A model generated the notes under the pieces. The model saw only the letters and a list, made by a program, of their open reading frames with translations. It was not told the DNA's origin and did no database searches. DNA of 10,118 nt from Promethearchaeia archaeon. Lineage in GTDB: Archaea > Asgardarchaeota > Lokiarchaeia > Sigyniarchaeales > SOKP01. Position 1 is the stretch's first letter. Every line of letters starts with the position of its first letter. The DNA is taken from assembly GCA_029856445.1 (NCBI GenBank), contig JAHQWY010000104.1:1-10118 (forward strand), written 5' to 3'. A program made the translations under genes and the position numbers. Below are positions 6,039 to 10,118 of this stretch, in pieces.

Positions 6039-7283
6039 CTAGAAATCCTGCATTATAACAATCTTTCTTATTCTTACCATTACTATGAGTGTAGCAGACA
6101 ACGCACAAATTAGAAAAATTAGACTATAACCTGGAACGCTAGGCTCTTTACTACTTCCATTATAAGTACAAGAACCGTTATCACTAAACACATTTCCCTC
6201 ACATTCTACTTCTTTGATACACTTATCATTTCCTGTAAGTGTGTTGCCCGTGATTGAATTAAAATTGCTAATCTCCAAGTAAATTCCATTTTCATTGTAT
6301 TTTGCAGTATTTCCTGAGATGGTGTTATTATGGCTCCCTATTAAATATATACCATTATTTAAATTCGCGTTTGCGGTGTTACCTACAACAGTGTTATTTT
6401 CACAGAAGTATAATGATATTCCGTTATTAATATTATTACTTACGTTGTTTCCAGAAATATTATTAAAATAACACTCTCCAACGTATCCTTTTAAATAAAT
6501 TCCAATACCATTGAAATTTGCTGTATTATTATAAATATTGTTATAATTGCAAGTTAGTAAATCGTCTGATTCTAATAATATCCCCACAATATTGCTATTA
6601 ATCGTGTTTCCATAAACGTTATTATTATTACAACTATTTAGATATATCCCAGCTTCATAATTATCATATGCAGTGTTGCCTGAGATGTTGCTATTATGCA
6701 CATCCCCTAATCTTATGCCATAATAATTATTGTAATTTGCAGTGTTTCCCGAGACAGTGCAATCATATAAGTTTATTAAATTTAAACCCTCTTCATTGTT
6801 GTTTACAGTATTTCCCAAAATAGTGTTGTTATTACCAGTCCCCCAAATAATCCCACAATAATTTGACGAACAATTATTATCTATTAATTGACCATTAGTA
6901 ACATTTTCTAATTGGATTCCTGAAAATGGATAATTATCCCCTGCATTATATGCAGTACAATTTTCAATTCTAAAATTTACATTCGAATTCTCAATCCAAA
7001 TACAGCTTCCTAAGCCCTCTCCATTTATTATCAAGTCTTTTATGACGTAAGGATCAGTATAATTACCTGATCCCGTACAATTTCCATCATCTTTAAAATC
7101 TGCCCAACCTGAATTGCCAATAATATGAATTGGCCCTGAAATTTTTGACATTTCAAAGTTTTTGATATCCTTATCGTCATTCCGAGTGATAAAACTGAAG
7201 TTGATAAAAATTATTGTTGATACAGTGTAAGCTATAACTAAAATAATTAATATTCTTTTTCTTGCCAATTGGTTTATTTTCAT
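6039..7283 (-). CDS. NosD-like right-handed beta-helix surface protein with PGY-type C-terminal anchor
   Basis: A 414-residue exported protein. A basic start and hydrophobic residues 11-31 form the signal segment. After SGPIHIIGNSGW and DPYVIKDLIING, which match the opening of the larger paralogue, residues 131-350 hold repeated turns of the type NN-x-I-SGNTA-x-YN-x-x-GIYL, a NosD/CASH parallel beta-helix. There is no Ig-like domain. The C-terminus is tripartite: PGYS at 384-387, hydrophobic 388-403, then RIRK. This resembles PGF-CTERM archaeosortase signals, though with PGY, so processing is an inference. Many N-x-S/T sites suggest glycosylation. The ATG at 7283 is backed by a GTGAAGG Shine-Dalgarno (7288-7294) and a TATA box at 7345-7353. 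The stop lies only 24 bases from the malic enzyme remnant. Its probable partner by duplication is the gene at 2246-3895. Confidence 0.85.
   Translation of the reverse strand: MKINQLARKRILIILVIAYTVSTIIFINFSFITRNDDKDIKNFEMSKISGPIHIIGNSGWADFKDDGNCTGSGNYTDPYVIKDLIINGEGLGSCIWIENSNVNFRIENCTAYNAGDNYPFSGIQLENVTNGQLIDNNCSSNYCGIIWGTGNNNTILGNTVNNNEEGLNLINLYDCTVSGNTANYNNYYGIRLGDVHNSNISGNTAYDNYEAGIYLNSCNNNNVYGNTINSNIVGILLESDDLLTCNYNNIYNNTANFNGIGIYLKGYVGECYFNNISGNNVSNNINNGISLYFCENNTVVGNTANANLNNGIYLIGSHNNTISGNTAKYNENGIYLEISNFNSITGNTLTGNDKCIKEVECEGNVFSDNGSCTYNGSSKEPSVPGYSLIFLICALSATLIVMVRIRKIVIMQDF
6236..6893 (-). repeat. Internal coding repeats of the beta-helix
   Basis: About nine degenerate repeats of roughly 22-24 codons encode successive beta-helix turns, with recurrent GNT(A/V/I) and GI(Y/L)L cores. 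They are protein-level repeats rather than identical DNA units, and explain the locally repetitive look of this stretch. A looser version occurs in the paralogue at about 2770-3700. Confidence 0.7.
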
Positions 7284-7287
7284 CGTG

Positions 7288-7353
7288 CCTTCACTAAAAA
7301 TAGTAATTTCTACTATATCGTAATTTTAGTATATGATATCTTCCTTTATATAG
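7288..7353 (-). promoter_or_regulatory. Promoter and ribosome binding site of the second beta-helix gene
   Basis: The minus strand has CTATATAAAGG (7343-7353) as TATA element, predicting a transcript start near 7320. GTGAAGG (7288-7294) is a Shine-Dalgarno with seven bases between its GTGA and the ATG; it fixes the start at 7283. The area just upstream of the TATA aligns with the promoter of the paralogue near 3949-3975. Confidence 0.55.
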
Positions 7354-7471
7354 ATTTCAGTTCCTAATTTTTAAAAGCGAATATATCCATATTTTAACTT
7401 AGCCTTTATGCAAATCTAAAAAAAATAATTAATGAGATTTGATTATATCTGTAAAAATTGTAAATGATTAC

Positions 7472-7479
7472 TATATAAA
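7472..7479 (+). promoter_or_regulatory. TATA-like box for the ATC hydrolase gene
   Basis: TATATAAA predicts a transcript start at about 7500-7506. That is right where the alternative N-terminal reading frame (7505 onward) opens and about 50 bases before the GTG of the longer frame, so it fits an original start further upstream than the present one. Confidence 0.4.
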
Positions 7480-7504
7480 AAATAAAGCAAAATTAATCAC
7501 TTAA

Positions 7505-7609
7505 TTCGATAAACTCTTACATATTTCAAAAGAACTATTATTAAAACGATTCAGTGAGCCGGAACTCGAAGAGTTTTTTAAAGAAATGCGAAATGAATTT
7601 GAAAATTTT
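7505..7609 (+). other. Displaced N-terminal coding sequence of ATC hydrolase (frameshifted)
   Basis: This frame, shifted relative to the main gene, is open from a stop at 7502-7504 and reads HISKELLLKRFSEPELEEFF then KEMRNEFENF. The Glu- and Leu-rich helical composition looks coding, and the overlapping main-frame stretch (SRNSKSFLKKCEMNLK) looks less natural. Removing one T from the TTTT run at 7606-7609 joins it in frame as E-F-E-N-L-I-P-E-I-P-Y-I, the arrangement expected in this family (charged helix, then IPxIPYxGG). This points to a one-base insertion in the gene or in the assembly. No ATG, GTG or TTG opens this frame before 7586. Confidence 0.55.
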
Positions 7610-8219
7610 AATCCCAGAAATTCCATATATCAGAGGAAGGAAAAATTCTTTCACGCCTATGTTGGTTGATTCTGTTGCCATGATATCATTTTATCGCATT
7701 CTCGAGAAAAATGGTATGACATACCGTGAAATTGGTGAATTTAGTTATGAATTTTGGGAAAATTTAAACAAGAGAAGAGTCCATAAATTAGAAAAAACTG
7801 GTCAAAATCCTGTAGATCAATTCTTTAATGATGCATATATCGACTTTAATAAAAATCTCGCTAAGAGATTACAAGCGGAAAAATACCCCGATGGCTCTGC
7901 TATGGAGTTTGTAGAAGGTGACGGTAAAAATTTTGATTATGGTTATAATTTTACTGAATGCGGAATTCATAAAGCATTCAAGAAATTAGGTGCTGAAAAA
8001 TATGTTCCCCTCATATGTTTGTCTGATTTCGCTCAGGCTCAGGTATTTGGATTTGGATTTACTCGAACTCAAACCATTGGGAATGGCGCTCCTCTATGCG
8101 ACCACAGATTTTTGGAAAAATGTACAACTCCACGAGCGTGGTCCCCTGATAATTTACAAGAATTTAAGATGAAATTGAAGTTAGATGAAGATGAAGGTTG
8201 GGATGGAATTTTATATTGA
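7554..8219 (+). CDS. L-2-amino-thiazoline-4-carboxylic acid hydrolase family protein, probable N-terminal frameshift
   Basis: The 221 residues match the ATC hydrolase family. Characterised members open the thiazoline ring of L-2-amino-thiazoline-4-carboxylate to N-carbamoyl-L-cysteine; archaeal members are of unknown substrate. Family landmarks are LIPEIPYIRGRKNSFT (19-34), FYRILEKNGMTYREIGEFSYE, FDYGYNFTECGIHKAF with C136, KYVPLICLSDFA with C155 and D158, and FTRTQTIGNGAPLCDHRF with C182 and D183. It is cytoplasmic. The GTG at 7554 is the first start in this frame, since a stop lies at 7542-7544; an internal ATG at 7593 is an alternative. The first 16 or so residues seem to be out-of-frame sequence because a better N-terminus lies in another frame (7505-7609). 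It may therefore be a recent pseudogene, a shortened working gene or a sequencing error. A remnant of a sister copy lies at 4155-4194. Confidence 0.8.
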   Translation: MSRNSKSFLKKCEMNLKILIPEIPYIRGRKNSFTPMLVDSVAMISFYRILEKNGMTYREIGEFSYEFWENLNKRRVHKLEKTGQNPVDQFFNDAYIDFNKNLAKRLQAEKYPDGSAMEFVEGDGKNFDYGYNFTECGIHKAFKKLGAEKYVPLICLSDFAQAQVFGFGFTRTQTIGNGAPLCDHRFLEKCTTPRAWSPDNLQEFKMKLKLDEDEGWDGILY

Positions 8220-8227
8220 GTCTATAC

Positions 8228-8372
8228 TTGATTTAGACAATTAAAATCAGGGAAAACAAATATAAAAAATGAATGCACTGATGTTGTTTTTAACAATTAT
8301 TCTCTTGAGTGCATCTTAAATATATATTAAATTTAAATAAAAGACATCGAAAATGATATCCTTCCAGGAATC
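8228..8372 (+). pseudogene. Eroded upstream region and 5' codons of a second DUF169 gene
   Basis: Bases 8337-8361 are identical to 4364-4388, inside DUF169, and 8 of the next 11 bases also match; in frame they read IKDIENDILPGI against IKDIENDIPLGV. ATTAAAT at 8326-8332 matches 4355-4361 just before, and CTTAAATATAT at 8315-8325 matches 4253-4263 at the DUF169 start, so about 90 bases between were deleted. AAAATGAAT (8266-8274) also matches 4237-4245. The sequence stops resembling DUF169 after about 8372 and has no usable frame. Confidence 0.75.
8273..8314. repeat. Nested inverted repeat ATGCACT / AGTGCAT
   Basis: A perfect 7-base inverted repeat (8273-8279 and 8308-8314) encloses a second one (TTGTT at 8284-8288, AACAA at 8292-8296). 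It starts 53 bases after the ATC hydrolase stop and could act as a terminator structure. Relative to the DUF169 upstream region (4237-4263) it occupies a position with about 30 additional bases, so it looks like a small insertion. Confidence 0.45.
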
Positions 8373-8432
8373 TTTCTCTCTCAGAATAGTTTAAGTTTAA
8401 ATAAAAGATATTTTATAATAATTTCAACAGAA

Positions 8433-8502
8433 TTTATACTAAAAATTTGAAACATTTCAGATTTGAAGTCTAATTAAAAATGTTTTTTTACAAAATACGT
8501 GA
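8433..8502 (+). promoter_or_regulatory. Possible promoter and ribosome binding site of the right-edge secreted protein gene
   Basis: TTTATACT (8433-8440) is a TATA-like element with an expected transcript start near 8465. GTGA (8499-8502) lies seven bases before the ATG at 8510, the same spacing as for the beta-helix gene starting at 7283. Both signals are short; the ribosome site is the more convincing because of the repeated spacing. Confidence 0.4.
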
Positions 8503-8509
8503 AAATTGA

Positions 8510-10118
8510 ATGAAAAAGAGCAAAAGACAAAAAGGAACAATACTTATATTTCTATTTATATCAATTATTGTCACATCTTCTCTAAATATTCCCTTAAATC
8601 CTAGAAATAAAGTTTTTAGGGATTTAACCGAGAAAAATCATGAAGTTCTTAATGCTGGAACCAAGACAGAGGAAATTTCAACAATATTTACCTGGAAATC
8701 AAATTATACTAATTTTAAAGAATCAAGTTTGGAAAGTTTTAATTTAGATTCATTTGTAGGGAATTTAACAGATTTTGATCCAATAAATTCAACTTCCTAT
8801 ACTAACACTGATACTTTAGACGTAACTTATCAGGCGTCTAATGCGTCTTGGAGTCATTTCCGCGATTTTGATGATAACGCAGAATTACCTTCTACAAATA
8901 ATGTAGATATGTTAAATCCTTATGATACTACGGTATTTTTTGCAAGAGAGGGTGCTATTTATAATCTAACTACTTCATGGGAAGGTTTTATAATACTCGG
9001 ACAACTTGAAACCTACTTTTTCCTTTTCAATCAAAGCCAATTTCATAATTTTGAAAGTTATATCCAACCATGGCGAACACTAATTACTTCAACAATTGCA
9101 GGTTTTAAATCAGCACATAATAGTAGTGATTGGCTAATTGATTATAGTAATGATATTACTGGAAGCGGGACACTTAATGATACTCAACATTTTGAAGTCA
9201 CCTTTAATAAAACTGGATGGTATTATTTGGTAATGTGGGGTCCAGAGTCAACCGAAACCCCAAAGGTAAAAACCGTCGGCGAATTACTCTCTGATGGTAC
9301 AGCAAGTGTTTTGATTAGTGCTAATAATCTTATGGATATATATCGCCCTTCCTTAGGAAGAGTTGTGGGAACTATAACTAAACCAAATAAGACTTATGAG
9401 CGAATCGTTAGAGGATTGGATGTAATTTACGGACATTCTCTAGTATTAATTTATATCTATGAGTTCTCAAATAGACAAATCCAAAATACATTAACTTGGT
9501 CTGAATACGATTGGGCTCCTTATATTGTATACATCGATCCTGATTCAGTAGGGAAATTCCCAAATCGAATTGTCTACTTTCATGATGATTCATGGGCAGA
9601 TTTTCAAGATAGATATGTAAAAATTATTGATCCCAACTCTAGTCTTGGTCAAGGAACTCATTCTTTTAAGGTCAATATTACAGCGCAATTTGCACCATTT
9701 TTAAATGAGACTGTTAGAATGAACGCTACAATCAGTAAAGAATCGATAGAGATGAAGAACCGACTTGGAGCTTCAGTTCGCCTTGCCACGACTACTAATT
9801 CTCATGGTTTTGAAATTAAACCTTATAATAATGCAACAGGCATAACTTATGAATGGGATGAGATCACCAGATTTTCTCTTGATAATTCAACATTAAGAGA
9901 TTTATATAATAGAACAATTATTGAATTCCTTGAAGCAGGTTGGCAAGAGTGGTCTGCAATTAATCTATGGTATCCTGAAAAGACGCCATTTACGCTATAT
10001 TTCAATTCATTATTTGAATCCCCTTATATTGTATCTGGTCTTGAAAACCTTTTATTAGTTGCACCAAAAGTTCAAACTTGGCTTTCAACCATCGATCCTA
10101 ATAATTTATACTTTAACT
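8510..10118 (+). CDS. Secreted protein of unknown function, N-terminal 536 residues (3' end outside window)
   Basis: An open frame runs from ATG 8510 to the window edge without a stop. The start MKKSKRQKGTILIFLFISII is a basic stretch followed by a hydrophobic core, typical of an export signal, and the rest has no further obvious membrane segment. The protein is rich in Asn, Ser, Thr and aromatic residues, with many N-x-S/T sites (for example NLT, NSS, NKT, NIT, NAT, NST), as in archaeal surface glycoproteins. A stretch around TFNKTGWYYLVMWGPEST recalls the strands of a beta-sandwich domain, but I do not recognise a family. There are few cysteines. The codon pattern matches the neighbouring genes. 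It could be a surface or adhesion protein or the ectodomain of a larger receptor; the missing C-terminus would decide. Confidence 0.82.
   Translation, partial: MKKSKRQKGTILIFLFISIIVTSSLNIPLNPRNKVFRDLTEKNHEVLNAGTKTEEISTIFTWKSNYTNFKESSLESFNLDSFVGNLTDFDPINSTSYTNTDTLDVTYQASNASWSHFRDFDDNAELPSTNNVDMLNPYDTTVFFAREGAIYNLTTSWEGFIILGQLETYFFLFNQSQFHNFESYIQPWRTLITSTIAGFKSAHNSSDWLIDYSNDITGSGTLNDTQHFEVTFNKTGWYYLVMWGPESTETPKVKTVGELLSDGTASVLISANNLMDIYRPSLGRVVGTITKPNKTYERIVRGLDVIYGHSLVLIYIYEFSNRQIQNTLTWSEYDWAPYIVYIDPDSVGKFPNRIVYFHDDSWADFQDRYVKIIDPNSSLGQGTHSFKVNITAQFAPFLNETVRMNATISKESIEMKNRLGASVRLATTTNSHGFEIKPYNNATGITYEWDEITRFSLDNSTLRDLYNRTIIEFLEAGWQEWSAINLWYPEKTPFTLYFNSLFESPYIVSGLENLLLVAPKVQTWLSTIDPNNLYFN

Larger units (their letters stand above)
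5819..8372 (+). repeat. Copy B of a decayed tandem segmental duplication
   Basis: This unit contains the malic enzyme 3' remnant, a NosD-like gene on the minus strand, the ATC hydrolase gene and the DUF169 5' remnant. The zinc-ribbon gene is absent, the DUF169 body is gone, and no clear methyltransferase trace remains, so the right boundary cannot be fixed; short matches near 8427-8440 (ACAGAATTT, also at 5764-5772) might be its last trace. The two NosD-like proteins are much more diverged than the 84-base malic enzyme remnant, which needs explaining by fast repeat evolution or replacement. Confidence 0.68.

Noticed and set aside
6236..6893. Regularly spaced repeats resembling a CRISPR array
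   Set aside because: The units are degenerate, in frame and encode beta-helix turns; there are no identical direct repeats with unique spacers.
7432..7467. Tiny frame MRFDYICKNCK with a zinc-ribbon-like CxxC
   Set aside because: Eleven codons, then a stop; no second CxxC follows in any frame. Most likely chance.
8333..8411. Direct repeat TTTAAATAAAAGA at 8333-8345 and 8397-8409
   Set aside because: Low-complexity AT-rich words; the first copy is explained by the DUF169 remnant and the second has no clear partner.
8427..8440. Possible trace of a second methyltransferase 3' end (ACAGAATTT shared with 5764-5772)
   Set aside because: Only nine bases match exactly and the flanks do not align well; too short in AT-rich DNA to claim, although the position fits the duplication model.
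9408..9593. Minus-strand open frame inside the right-edge secreted protein gene, and similar antisense or shifted frames inside the malic enzyme, DUF169, methyltransferase and beta-helix genes
   Set aside because: All lie within longer genes with clear protein features and have no domain, start signal or composition of their own.

Overview
The window is AT-rich and gene-sparse and most likely comes from an archaeon, probably an Asgard (Lokiarchaeia-like) lineage. This is inferred from a truncated Roadblock/LC7 protein at the left edge, TTTATATA-type TATA boxes, two NosD-like right-handed beta-helix surface proteins with archaeal-style C-terminal anchors, a DUF169 protein and an L-2-amino-thiazoline-4-carboxylic acid (ATC) hydrolase-family protein. 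No rRNA, tRNA, CRISPR array, transposase or recognisable defence gene is visible.

Layout from left to right: the 3' end of a Roadblock/LC7 gene (1-129, +); a palindrome-rich promoter region; an NAD-type malic enzyme (220-1590, +); a small zinc-ribbon protein (1697-2086, -); a secreted beta-helix protein with an Ig-like domain and a C-terminal membrane anchor (2246-3895, -); a DUF169 protein (4265-5113, +) and a class I SAM-dependent methyltransferase (5185-5820, +); a second, shorter beta-helix protein (6039-7283, -); an ATC hydrolase-family gene with an apparently frameshifted N-terminus (7554-8219, +); and the first 536 codons of an unrecognised secreted protein that runs off the right edge (8510-10118, +).

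The main result is hidden between the genes. The window contains two colinear copies of one segment, apparently an old tandem duplication of about 4.4 kb whose copies have lost different genes. Copy A (about 1396-5820) is malic enzyme 3' end, NosD-like gene (-), eroded ATC hydrolase, intact DUF169, intact methyltransferase. Copy B (about 5819 to at least 8372) is malic enzyme 3' remnant, NosD-like gene (-), ATC hydrolase, eroded DUF169 start. Direct evidence is a malic-enzyme remnant with 76 of 84 bases identical, ending in the same stop codon; related sequence around the promoters of the two NosD-like genes; a 26-of-33-base match to the ATC hydrolase 3' end upstream of DUF169; and a 25-base perfect match to DUF169 codons downstream of ATC hydrolase. 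The order and orientation of all anchors agree. The junction lies exactly at the methyltransferase stop codon.

Functionally, the malic enzyme links malate and pyruvate pools. DUF169, the methyltransferase and ATC hydrolase seem to have formed one ancestral same-strand neighbourhood, but no pathway can be assigned from sequence alone. The beta-helix proteins and the right-edge protein belong to the cell surface. I do not see a new multi-gene system; the decayed duplication and the split fate of its genes are the most notable features.
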